Below are positions 16,448 to 23,065 of a stretch of 62,491 bases of DNA, piece after piece. The stretch comes from an uncultured Alphaproteobacteria bacterium (GTDB taxonomy: Bacteria; Pseudomonadota; Alphaproteobacteria; RF32; CAG-239), in contig CASFSV010000035.1 in assembly GCA_949297415.1 (NCBI GenBank), forward strand, positions 1 to 62,491, in the 5' to 3' direction. A program made the position numbers and the translations under genes. Position 1 is the first letter of the stretch; each line of letters starts with the position of its first letter. Under the pieces are notes generated by a model that was not told the DNA's origin, did no database searches, and was given only the letters and a program-made list of their open reading frames with translations.

Positions 16448-16828
16448 ATGTGGCTGATTAAAATTTTGCTTATGGCATTGTTCTTTGTTTTTTTGGTACA
16501 GAATAATGAAATGGTTAATGTGTGGCCGATACCGAAAGATAATCTGACGGTTGCCGTTAGTGTGGTCTATCTTGTGTTGTTTTGTGTAGGCTATCTTTGC
16601 GGCAGATTGTCGGCTTGGGCTGCTTACGCTCCTTTGAGGGCTACGGTCAGAAAACAAAAGAAAGAAAATAAATTGCTTTCTAAAGAACACGAAAAGCTTA
16701 ATCAGGAACATGAAAAACTTAATCAGCAAATCTCGTCTTTGCAGGAAGAAGCTGAAAAAGCAGATAGATTTTCTTTGAACAGAAAAATTAAAGGGTGGTT
16801 TTCTAAACCCTCTGTGGATGATAAATGA
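16448..16828 (+). CDS. lapA: Lipopolysaccharide assembly protein A domain protein
   Basis: Two membrane segments (about residues 3-19 and 37-58) are followed by a cytoplasmic coiled coil with two near-identical EHEKLNQ units and a basic-acidic tail. This is the LapA (DUF1049) layout, known in E. coli to take part with LapB in control of LpxC stability by FtsH. 126 aa. GGAGG precedes the ATG. ihfB-lapA order supports the call. Confidence 0.85.
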   Translation: MWLIKILLMALFFVFLVQNNEMVNVWPIPKDNLTVAVSVVYLVLFCVGYLCGRLSAWAAYAPLRATVRKQKKENKLLSKEHEKLNQEHEKLNQQISSLQEEAEKADRFSLNRKIKGWFSKPSVDDK

Positions 16829-16861
16829 GTTATAAAAAAAAGAACTAAAGCGAGGTAAATT

Positions 16862-17725
16862 ATGAACTGGTTAACTGATATTGTCAGACCGAAAATTAAG
16901 AAAACAACCCCGAAAGAAATTTCTGATGATTTATGGGTTAAATGTCCAGAATGCGGGCAAATGCTTTTCTCTAAAGAGTTGAAGCAGTCTATGTATGTTT
17001 GTACGAAATGTGGTCATCACTTGCGTCTTTATGTAGATAAACGTTTGAAACAGCTTTTTGATGACGGAATCTATTCTGAGATGATTTTGCCTTCAGTTAA
17101 AGAAGATCCTTTAAAATTCAAAGATACACAACGTTATACAGATAGACTTAAAGTTTATCGCAAAAAAACAGGTAGTAATGATGCTATTAAAGTCGGTACC
17201 GGAAAAGTTGCCGGTATTGATGCCGTTGTTGCGGCTATGGATTTCTCTTTTATGGGAGGTTCTATGGGAACTGCTGTGGGCGAAGGTATTGTTACTGCCG
17301 CTGAATATGCTTATAATCATGATTGTCCGTTGATTATTGCCAGCGCTTCCGGTGGGGCTCGTATGCAGGAAGGGATGCTTTCTTTGATGCAGATGGCGCG
17401 CACAACGGCTGCGATTAACCGTGTTAAAGAAAAAGGACTTCCTTATATCTCTATCTTTACGGATCCGACAACAGGTGGTGTTTCCGCTTCGTTTGCGATG
17501 ATTGGCGATATTCATATTGCAGAAAAAGGGGCAATGATTGGGTTTGCCGGTAAACGTGTTATTGAGCAGACTATTCGTGAAAAATTGCCGGAAGGTTTCC
17601 AAACTGCCGAATATCTTAAAGAACATGGTATGGTTGATATTGTGGTTGAACGTAAAAATTTGAAAGAAACCGTTGATAGAGTTTTGACACTTCTGTTGGC
17701 TAATCGTAATAAAACAGCTGCGTAG
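16862..17725 (+). CDS. accD: Acetyl-CoA carboxylase carboxyltransferase beta subunit
   Basis: With AccA it transfers the carboxyl group from biotin to acetyl-CoA, giving malonyl-CoA for fatty acid synthesis. Four cysteines (28, 31, 47, 50) form the N-terminal zinc ribbon CPEC-x15-CTKC. The crotonase-fold core has SASGGARMQEG and FAGKRVIEQTIR. 287 aa. GAGG precedes the ATG. In many proteobacteria folC follows accD in an operon; here a terminator follows instead. Confidence 0.97.
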   Translation: MNWLTDIVRPKIKKTTPKEISDDLWVKCPECGQMLFSKELKQSMYVCTKCGHHLRLYVDKRLKQLFDDGIYSEMILPSVKEDPLKFKDTQRYTDRLKVYRKKTGSNDAIKVGTGKVAGIDAVVAAMDFSFMGGSMGTAVGEGIVTAAEYAYNHDCPLIIASASGGARMQEGMLSLMQMARTTAAINRVKEKGLPYISIFTDPTTGGVSASFAMIGDIHIAEKGAMIGFAGKRVIEQTIREKLPEGFQTAEYLKEHGMVDIVVERKNLKETVDRVLTLLLANRNKTAA

Positions 17726-17747
17726 TGTTGCTTTTTTGAGGCTTGTA

Positions 17748-17775
17748 AAGGCGGGGTATTTGCTCCGTCTTTTTT
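17748..17775 (+). terminator. Intrinsic terminator after accD
   Basis: AAGGCGGGG pairs with CTCCGTCTT (two G-U pairs) around a 6-base loop and continues into a T run. Confidence 0.75.
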
Positions 17776-18116
17776 ATACTGTTTTATAGAGAATATAGAG
17801 TTTATTGGGTGAAGGTTAAAAAAGGAGGAAATATTGTTGCTCAATATAATGAAAGCGAGGCATTAAAATAAGGCGGTCGCTGATGGAGATTAAATAAGAG
17901 GTTGGTGTATAGAGATGATTTTGCAGAAAATTGTTGCGATGTTTATAATCTTGTGGGGAGGATTGGGGAATAAAAACTTTTTTGTTTGAAAATTATTTTC
18001 TTAAAAATGAACAAACCGACACCAATCTCGTTATATTTAAATGTTGAAAAATTGTTTAAATTGAGGTATGTTACAGACATACTTGTAAATGTGTATATTT
18101 AATTTGCGAGGTTTGA
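17776..18116. other. Gap of about 340 bases with inverted repeats and no credible gene
   Basis: Three items can be seen. A strong AAAGGAGG near 17823 is followed by a possible 11-codon TTG-started frame and a small ATATTG/CAATAT hairpin. GAGGTTGGTGT (17898-17908) is complementary to ACACCAATCTC (18019-18029), one G-U pair, over about 110 bases. TTACAG, 17 bases, TATATT (about 18071-18099) may be the promoter of the next gene. No function can be assigned to the rest. Confidence 0.4.
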
Positions 18117-18458
18117 ATGTTAAAAAAAATTGGTTTGATGATGGGGGTTGCACTTTTACTTTGCGGAAAAGTGTATGCTGCTGATACGGCTAAAGTTTAT
18201 ATTGATCAAAACGGTAATGTTGTCGCACAAGAAATTTATGTGCCTGAAACGTTTGAAACAAAACAGGTTACAACAACGACAGTTGAAACACAACCGGTTG
18301 TGGTGCAAAGGGTGACGACGACTACTTGTACAAGTGGGTGTCGAGCAAGCTGTCATGATTGTGTGATACCAGCGTATGTGCATCATCCGAGATTGTATCG
18401 TCCGTTTAGACCATATCATCCTCGTTATTCTCGTCATCATGGTTGGAGACATTTCTAA
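18117..18458 (+). CDS. Small exported protein with a Cys motif and a His/Arg-rich tail
   Basis: A signal peptide of about 22 residues ends KVYA before ADTAKV. The mature 91 residues have a Thr/Val-rich middle, a four-cysteine motif CTSGCRASCHDC, and a tail in which His, Arg, Pro and Tyr alternate (HHPRLYRPFRPYHPRY). The cysteines could form disulfides or bind metal, and the tail is strongly basic. GCGAGG precedes the ATG. The next gene begins 12 bases after the stop and encodes another small exported protein with a His-rich end. I recognise no family; a metal-binding or surface role is a guess. Confidence 0.75.
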   Translation: MLKKIGLMMGVALLLCGKVYAADTAKVYIDQNGNVVAQEIYVPETFETKQVTTTTVETQPVVVQRVTTTTCTSGCRASCHDCVIPAYVHHPRLYRPFRPYHPRYSRHHGWRHF

Positions 18459-18470
18459 AGGATAAAATTT

Positions 18471-18911
18471 GTGACTGTAAATTTTAAAAAACAAATAATT
18501 GTTTTGGCGGTTTTAACGTGGTGCTTCTCTTGTATCACGTTTCAATCGTCTTGGGCTAACAGCTATGTTGAGATGATTACAACTCCTCCGCTGCAGAATA
18601 CGAATTCTCAACCGACAATTTACGCAGATGAAGTATATATTGTACAACAACCGACGTATGTGCAAGCGGAACCGCAAGAACTAAATATGCAATATTCTAA
18701 AATTTCCGGTGTGCCCATAACGTCTTCTCCCGTGGTAACTTCTTCTTATCCTAAATATGTAGCATGGAAAAACGCACAAAATAACAATTGTTGTTATGTC
18801 CACGATGGTGTCCAGAACCTTATTTATTTTATCGGCGGGGCTGTTGCTGGACGAATTGCATACGATATTTGGGGACCACACCATAGACATCATTTGTTGG
18901 ATCATTGGTGA
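18471..18911 (+). CDS. Small exported protein with Gly-Ala helix and His-rich C-terminus
   Basis: Starts with GTG, with AAAGGA 8 bases ahead. Residues 1-29 form a signal peptide ending SSWANS. A Pro/Gln/Tyr-rich, probably extended middle is followed by NNNCCYVHDG, a short hydrophobic helix FIGGAVAGRIAYDIWG, and a tail HHRHHLLDHW. The helix resembles glycine-zipper segments that insert in outer membranes. Gene spacing shows cotranscription with the preceding exported protein. Family and function unknown. Confidence 0.72.
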   Translation: MTVNFKKQIIVLAVLTWCFSCITFQSSWANSYVEMITTPPLQNTNSQPTIYADEVYIVQQPTYVQAEPQELNMQYSKISGVPITSSPVVTSSYPKYVAWKNAQNNNCCYVHDGVQNLIYFIGGAVAGRIAYDIWGPHHRHHLLDHW

Positions 18912-18956
18912 GGCTGGGGATTTTACCGCTTTATTTGGTGTAATTTTGCGGCAAGA

Positions 18957-18985
18957 CTTGACTTAATCGTTTTTAAGACCTAAAT
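18957..18985 (+). promoter_or_regulatory. Candidate heat-shock (sigma-32) promoter of grpE
   Basis: CTTG, 18 bases, CCTAAAT agrees with the alphaproteobacterial sigma-32 pattern CTTG-N17/18-CyTATnT at all but one position, and lies about 40 bases before grpE. It partly overlaps the terminator of the preceding gene. Confidence 0.35.
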
Positions 18986-19004
18986 CTATTTCAGGTCATT
19001 TTTT
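18977..19004 (+). terminator. Terminator after the exported-protein pair
   Basis: GACCT and AGGTC, with further A/T pairing inside, form a hairpin followed by a long T run. Confidence 0.6.
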
Positions 19005-19023
19005 TATTTTTTAAGAGGGTATT

Positions 19024-19614
19024 ATGAGTGCCGAAAATGAAGATGTAAAAAATAAACAGTTTGAAGAAGATACGGAAAAAGAAAATGTTGCTGAAGATGT
19101 TGCTCAAAGTGAGGAACTTGGTGATAGTGATGTTTCTGAGGATGCAATTAAATCAGTTCAAGAAGAAGGGCGCGATAAGTTAGAAAAAGATTTTGCGAAA
19201 CTTAAAGATGATTATATCCGTTTATATGCTGAAATGGATAATATGAAAAAAAGAGCGCATCAGGAAAGTGAAAAGACAATTAAATTTGCTGTTTCTTCGT
19301 TTGCTAAGGAACTTTTGGGTGTTGCCGATAATCTTGAAAGAGCTATTACAGCAATGAGCGGTAATGCGGAATCTTGCGCTGAACTCTTAAAAGGTGTAGA
19401 ATTGACACAAAATGAGTTAACGAAAGTTTTTGAAAAATTCGGTATTAAGCGCTTTAACCATATCGGCGAAAAGTTTGACCCGAATTTTGAACGTGTGGTG
19501 CAAGAAATTGAAGATAAAAAAGCTAAAAGTGGCGTTATTTTGGCTGAGCTTCAGGCGGGATATACCATTCATGATCGTATCTTGCGTGAAGCTATGGTTA
19601 TTGTGGCTAAATAG
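19024..19614 (+). CDS. grpE: Nucleotide exchange factor GrpE
   Basis: Co-chaperone that releases ADP from DnaK. An acidic, probably disordered N-terminus of about 50 residues is followed by the long dimer helix (residues 50-105), and the beta wing with the signature IHDRILREAMVIVAK at the C-terminus. 196 aa. AAGAGGG lies upstream of the ATG. It stands alone here, away from dnaK-dnaJ and hrcA, with its own terminator. Confidence 0.95.
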   Translation: MSAENEDVKNKQFEEDTEKENVAEDVAQSEELGDSDVSEDAIKSVQEEGRDKLEKDFAKLKDDYIRLYAEMDNMKKRAHQESEKTIKFAVSSFAKELLGVADNLERAITAMSGNAESCAELLKGVELTQNELTKVFEKFGIKRFNHIGEKFDPNFERVVQEIEDKKAKSGVILAELQAGYTIHDRILREAMVIVAK

Positions 19615-19642
19615 TTTTTTGCCACATTGGGAGATTATATTT

Positions 19643-19672
19643 AGCGGTATCGTTTTTTGATGCCGCTTTTTT
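19643..19672 (+). terminator. Terminator after grpE
   Basis: AGCGGTATC pairs with GATGCCGCT (one G-U pair) and is followed by six T. The bases just after it (TTTTAAAATGTTGACA) recur after the terminator of the first gene of the tandem array. Confidence 0.85.
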
Positions 19673-19689
19673 GTGCGCATTTTAAAATG

Positions 19690-19717
19690 TTGACAAAAAA
19701 GTAAAGCGTGCTAATTT
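19690..19717 (+). promoter_or_regulatory. Promoter of array gene 1 (extended -10)
   Basis: TTGACA, 16 bases, TAATTT with TGC directly before the -10. It is one of four matching promoters in the array; transcription should start about 33 bases before the ATG. Confidence 0.7.
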
Positions 19718-19752
19718 TCTCTCAGAAAGAAATTATTGTAACTAAAATTTAT
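19708..19752 (+). repeat. 45-bp control-region repeat, copy 1
   Basis: Identical over 45 bases to 20604-20648. It runs from the extended -10 through the whole leader (ending ACTAAAATTTAT). Shortened, diverged versions precede the third and fourth array genes. Confidence 0.9.
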
Positions 19753-19756
19753 AGAT

Positions 19757-20509
19757 ATGGGAAATTATGAAAAACAAATTGCTGATTTATGTCATAAAAT
19801 GATGACAGAGCAGTTTCTAGATTATTTGAATCAATGTGGATGTGAACTTGGTTATCCGTTTGTTATGTATTCAAACGGTGAGTGCGGAAAAAGACTGGTT
19901 TCTTCGGATGGTAAACACAATGCAGTGTTGAAAGTCTTGGGCTCGTTTAAAGATAATGCAAAAATTGGTGGAATTAAAAAGCAGAAGATAAGAGTGAATT
20001 CGGTTCCTCTTTCTTCTATTGAGGCGCAAAGATTAAAAAAAATTCAGAGTATGATTGAAAAAGATAAACACATTTCTGCGGATGATGAATGTTTTTTAAT
20101 TTCAAAGGGGGCTTTTAGAATGTTCGCTTTGTATATTGATGAGCAGTGTACCCTTAGTCTCTCGGCTTTTAAAATTATCGTTGATGAGAATAAATTAGCT
20201 TATTTTGCAACTTATATGAGAGTGGTAGATGAGCTTGGTGATGATGAATTAGATTATATTTTGCATAAGGCATCTCGTGAAATTATGATGATTATGTTTG
20301 CTTCTTATTCTTCTTCTTTTTCAGGATTTTCCGAAAAACAAGAAAAAAAACTTGTAGATCGTCATCAACTAGATTTACTGGATGTTTATGATTGTAAGTA
20401 TGAGTTCGAAGAAAAAACGCTGTCCTATCTGAGAAATTTAGCGCAAGCAGATGATGAACTAAAAAAATGGCTTGATGATAGAAAATGGTATGGTGGTAGA
20501 AATCTATAA
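19757..20509 (+). CDS. Tandem-family protein 1: GYPF/NGECGK domain plus helical domain
   Basis: First of four related genes. Residues 19-72 form a small domain with FLDYLNQCG, then GYPFVMYSNGECGKRLVSS and a following helix LKVLGSF. Residues 90-250 form a helical region made of units like LI-x2-G-x4-LYI and LVDRHQLDLLDVY, ending in LRNLAQADDELKKWL. No signal peptide or membrane helix, so the protein is probably cytoplasmic. The leader is A/T-rich without a Shine-Dalgarno. The closest relative is gene 3 in overall layout and gene 2 in the N-terminal domain. I recognise no named family and no catalytic motif. Confidence 0.8.
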   Translation: MGNYEKQIADLCHKMMTEQFLDYLNQCGCELGYPFVMYSNGECGKRLVSSDGKHNAVLKVLGSFKDNAKIGGIKKQKIRVNSVPLSSIEAQRLKKIQSMIEKDKHISADDECFLISKGAFRMFALYIDEQCTLSLSAFKIIVDENKLAYFATYMRVVDELGDDELDYILHKASREIMMIMFASYSSSFSGFSEKQEKKLVDRHQLDLLDVYDCKYEFEEKTLSYLRNLAQADDELKKWLDDRKWYGGRNL

Positions 20510-20541
20510 CTTTGGAAAAGTTTGTTTATCTGATTTTATTT

Positions 20542-20570
20542 GCAGGGTTCTTCGGAACTCTGCTTTTTTT
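20542..20570 (+). terminator. Terminator of array gene 1
   Basis: GCAGGGTTC pairs with GAACTCTGC (one G-U pair) around a TTCG tetraloop, then seven T. Versions of the same hairpin end genes 2, 3 and 4. Confidence 0.92.
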
Positions 20571-20585
20571 GTGCGTTTTAAAATG

Positions 20586-20613
20586 TTGACAAAAATGTAT
20601 ACTGTGCTAATTT
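20586..20613 (+). promoter_or_regulatory. Promoter of array gene 2 (extended -10)
   Basis: TTGACA, 16 bases, TAATTT, with TGC before the -10, as in gene 1. Confidence 0.7.
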
Positions 20614-20648
20614 TCTCTCAGAAAGAAATTATTGTAACTAAAATTTAT
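20604..20648 (+). repeat. 45-bp control-region repeat, copy 2
   Basis: Exact copy of 19708-19752. The bases around both copies, including the preceding terminator tail, are also alike, which marks a recent tandem duplication. Confidence 0.9.
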
Positions 20649-20653
20649 GGCTT

Positions 20654-21367
20654 ATGGAAAATTATGATGCAAATGTATCCGTTGCGACGGGGCAATTTTT
20701 GAATTATTTAAATGTATGTGGACGAAAACTTGGTTATCCTTTTCTGCTGTATTCTAACGGAGAATGCGGGAAAAAACTGGTTTCTTCTGATAGTAAGCAC
20801 AATGCTGTGGCAAAGGTTTTTATGTCTTGCGGTGTTACGGAGATGTTGCAAACATCTGCGATTTCGGCTGTTGAACATGATACCATTGAGGCATCTGGCG
20901 GCGAAGATTTTTTGAGATACTTAAACAAATGTGCGCCAAATATAGGCTTTCCGTTTGTCATTTTGACTGATGGCAGAATTTTGAAAAGTTCATTTTTAAC
21001 AAATGAAGAGAAAAAAATGGTTGTTGTTAAAGTTTTGCGCGCTTTTGTAAACGATGCCAAATTGCTTGGTGTTGTAGAGGATGTTTCTTTGAAAGAGAAA
21101 TGTGAAAAATCTGATACCGATGAGGCTTTTTTAGAACTTAAAGCGATTATCGATGATGATGATTTGGAGCGTTTTGAAAAGTTGCGCAACTTTAATCATC
21201 AGATGAAGATGTATATTTTAACTAATGCATCTCAAAGGATATTGATAGTGTTTTTGCACCGTTGCAAGCCTAATACCTTGAATCCAGAAGAGTTTGATTT
21301 GTTGTGGTCTAAAAATAATATGGAGGAGCTTTTGGATGCCTATTTCAGGTGGGTTAGTGGTAAATAA
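20654..21367 (+). CDS. Tandem-family protein 2: duplicated N-terminal domain
   Basis: Second array member, 237 aa. Its first domain, QFLNYLNVCG then GYPFLLYSNGECGKKLVSS, is very close to gene 1. A second, diverged copy follows at about residues 85-140: DFLRYLNKCA then GFPFVILTDG and VVVKVLRAF, in which NGECGK has become DGRILK. The helical C-terminal domain is shorter than in genes 1, 3 and 4 and lacks the common end motif with Trp-Leu. No signal peptide, no Shine-Dalgarno. Function unknown. Confidence 0.8.
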   Translation: MENYDANVSVATGQFLNYLNVCGRKLGYPFLLYSNGECGKKLVSSDSKHNAVAKVFMSCGVTEMLQTSAISAVEHDTIEASGGEDFLRYLNKCAPNIGFPFVILTDGRILKSSFLTNEEKKMVVVKVLRAFVNDAKLLGVVEDVSLKEKCEKSDTDEAFLELKAIIDDDDLERFEKLRNFNHQMKMYILTNASQRILIVFLHRCKPNTLNPEEFDLLWSKNNMEELLDAYFRWVSGK

Positions 21368-21411
21368 ATGGTATTTTTAGGGCAAATGCAAATTTTATTT
21401 TAATGTTTATC

Positions 21412-21442
21412 GGCGGGGTTCTTTTTGAACTCTGCTTTTTTT
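21412..21442 (+). terminator. Terminator of array gene 2
   Basis: GCGGGGTTC pairs with GAACTCTGC (two G-U pairs) around a T-rich loop, then a T run. Confidence 0.85.
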
Positions 21443-21468
21443 GTTTAAAAAAATGATGGGGTTTAGCA

Positions 21469-21498
21469 TTGACAAGCGAAATATTGTGGTGCTAGATT
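21469..21498 (+). promoter_or_regulatory. Promoter of array gene 3 (extended -10)
   Basis: TTGACA, 18 bases, TAGATT, with TGC before the -10. The spacer is two bases longer than in the other three. Confidence 0.6.
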
Positions 21499-21539
21499 GT
21501 CGGTAATTTGTTATTATTATTCACTAAAATTTATGTCTT

Positions 21540-22241
21540 ATGAAAAATTATGAAAATCAATCAGTGTCGGATATCAGCGCATTGTTGGAACAGAGGAATT
21601 TGAAAGATTTTTTGCTTGTACAAGGGCAGAAACTTGGCTATCCGTTTTTTGTGTATGCAAATGGTGAGTGTGGCAAGAATTTTGTGGCTGATAATCCAGA
21701 GGTCAAGACTTGTTTGAAAGTCTATCGCTTGTGCTCTGGTGAAGATGAGGCCGGTAATTGTTGCGATTTGGCGGAGGCACTGCAGAATAAAGAGGAAGCG
21801 TTGCAAGAGATTAGGTCGCTTATTCTTTCTCAGAAACAGCTTTCTGAAAAACAGGAATGCTTGTTGGTTTTGTGCGGTTCGTTAAAAGATGTTCGCTTAT
21901 ATTTGAGCTATGCTAAGCAGCTCACAATGTCTGCGTTCCAAATTCTTGTTAAGCGCGATTGTTTTCCGCTTCTAGAAATGTGTATCTATGGCGGTTTAAC
22001 AGTGGAGCAAGATATTTATTTGGTGCAACATGGATCCAGATATTTGCTTTCTCACTATGTTAAAGATTATAATCTCAAACCGCAGGTTGAAATTGAGCTG
22101 GTTAATCGGTATGATTTTGAACTTTGGGATTTTTATACCGAAAATGGTGATTTTTACCCAAGTACATATGATTATATGCGAAAATTGGCTGAAAAGGATG
22201 AACAAGTGCGTTCTTGGCTTAGAGGCGTGCATATATTTTGA
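21540..22241 (+). CDS. Tandem-family protein 3: GYPF/NGECGK domain plus helical domain
   Basis: Third array member, 233 aa. The N-terminal domain reads DFLLVQGQKL then GYPFFVYANGECGKNFVA. The helical domain from about residue 85 aligns along its full length with genes 1 and 4: LSEKQECLLVLCG, LTMSAFQILVKRD, LVQHGSRYLLSHYV, ELVNRYDFELWDFY, and the end YMRKLAEKDEQVRSWLRG. The repeats have an ankyrin-like or similar solenoid rhythm of about 30-35 residues, but I cannot name the family. No Shine-Dalgarno; the start ACTAAAATTTATGTCTTATG resembles that of genes 2 and 4. Confidence 0.8.
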   Translation: MKNYENQSVSDISALLEQRNLKDFLLVQGQKLGYPFFVYANGECGKNFVADNPEVKTCLKVYRLCSGEDEAGNCCDLAEALQNKEEALQEIRSLILSQKQLSEKQECLLVLCGSLKDVRLYLSYAKQLTMSAFQILVKRDCFPLLEMCIYGGLTVEQDIYLVQHGSRYLLSHYVKDYNLKPQVEIELVNRYDFELWDFYTENGDFYPSTYDYMRKLAEKDEQVRSWLRGVHIF

Positions 22242-22256
22242 GCGTAAAATTTTTGA

Positions 22257-22288
22257 GGCAGGGTTCTTTATGAACTCTGCCTTTTTTG
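22257..22288 (+). terminator. Terminator of array gene 3
   Basis: GGCAGGGTTC pairs with GAACTCTGCC (one G-U pair) around TTTAT, then six T. Confidence 0.9.
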
Positions 22289-22302
22289 TTTGTGGTATGG
22301 TA

Positions 22303-22330
22303 TTGACAATAAGTTTGTCGGTGCTAAAGT
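22303..22330 (+). promoter_or_regulatory. Promoter of array gene 4 (extended -10)
   Basis: TTGACA, 16 bases, TAAAGT, with TGC before the -10. Confidence 0.65.
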
Positions 22331-22372
22331 TTGTTTTATAAAAATATTATTGTTCACTAATTTTTGTGTCTT

Positions 22373-22837
22373 ATGGAAAATTGTAAATTAACAGAGATTT
22401 ATCAACTGGTTGATAATGTGAAAGGTTTGTCTATTGAACAAAAAATGCTCTTGGCTGAGCAGGGGGATTTGAAACACTTGGCTCGTTATTGGAATTTTAC
22501 AGAAGATGTTGATGAAACGTTTTTTCAGAAAATTCTTGAAAGAGATAGCTGGCGTTTGTTGAACGAGTGTTTTTCCGTGTGGAGTGAACATGAAAATTTA
22601 TGTCGCTTGTTGATTGAAAAAGGGTCTAAATTTTTGGTTGTTTGTTATTTGGCAGGTCCAGAGGGTAAGGGGCTGTCGGCTACGTTGGAAAAGGCGCTTA
22701 TTGATCGTAAAGATTTGGAGCTGCTTAGCTTTTATGATAATGCGTATGTTTTTGATGAAGAAAGTTGGGATTATTTAGCTGAATTGGCTAAAACTGATTC
22801 AAACTTGAGTGCGTGGCGACTAGGTTTAGATCTTTAA
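22373..22837 (+). CDS. Tandem-family protein 4: helical domain only
   Basis: Fourth member, 154 aa. It keeps the first residues (MEN) and the control region of the family but lacks the GYPF/NGECGK domain; the helical domain follows at once and aligns with gene 3 from LTEIYQLVDNVKGLSIEQKMLLAEQG to the end WDYLAELAKTDSNLSAWRLG in parts. ALIDRKDLELLSFYDNAYVF corresponds to LVDRHQLDLLDVY of gene 1. The ATG is used; an in-frame TTG three codons earlier lies in the leader. Probably cytoplasmic; function unknown. Confidence 0.78.
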   Translation: MENCKLTEIYQLVDNVKGLSIEQKMLLAEQGDLKHLARYWNFTEDVDETFFQKILERDSWRLLNECFSVWSEHENLCRLLIEKGSKFLVVCYLAGPEGKGLSATLEKALIDRKDLELLSFYDNAYVFDEESWDYLAELAKTDSNLSAWRLGLDL

Positions 22838-22860
22838 ATTTTCTTTTTCCGATTAAAAAA

Positions 22861-22887
22861 AGCAGAGTTATTTAATTCTGCTTTTTT
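22861..22887 (+). terminator. Terminator of array gene 4
   Basis: AGCAGAGTT pairs with AATTCTGCT (one G-U pair), then six T. It is a diverged form of the array terminator. Confidence 0.85.
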
Positions 22888-23065
22888 GTTTTAAAATCAT
22901 AGGCATATTGTGTGAAATTTCCGAATGATTTTACATATGCGTCCGTAAAGGTGGAAAAAGTGGCTTAAATATTTTAATTTAAATACTTTTTTTTAAGATT
23001 TTAAAACGTAAAGTTTCTGAAAATAAAGTTTGAAAAATAAGTTTTAATAGGTTAGCTTAGGGATT

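Noticed and set aside
17833..17870. Short TTG-started leader peptide after a strong AAAGGAGG
   Set aside because: Only about 11 codons, no downstream gene that would be controlled, and no codon pattern; kept only as a note in the gap entry.
19690..22887. A CRISPR array or integron cassette array, suggested by the repeated control regions
   Set aside because: The repeats are promoters and terminators around 460-750 base genes, not short regular repeats with spacers, and no attC-like sites or integrase were seen.
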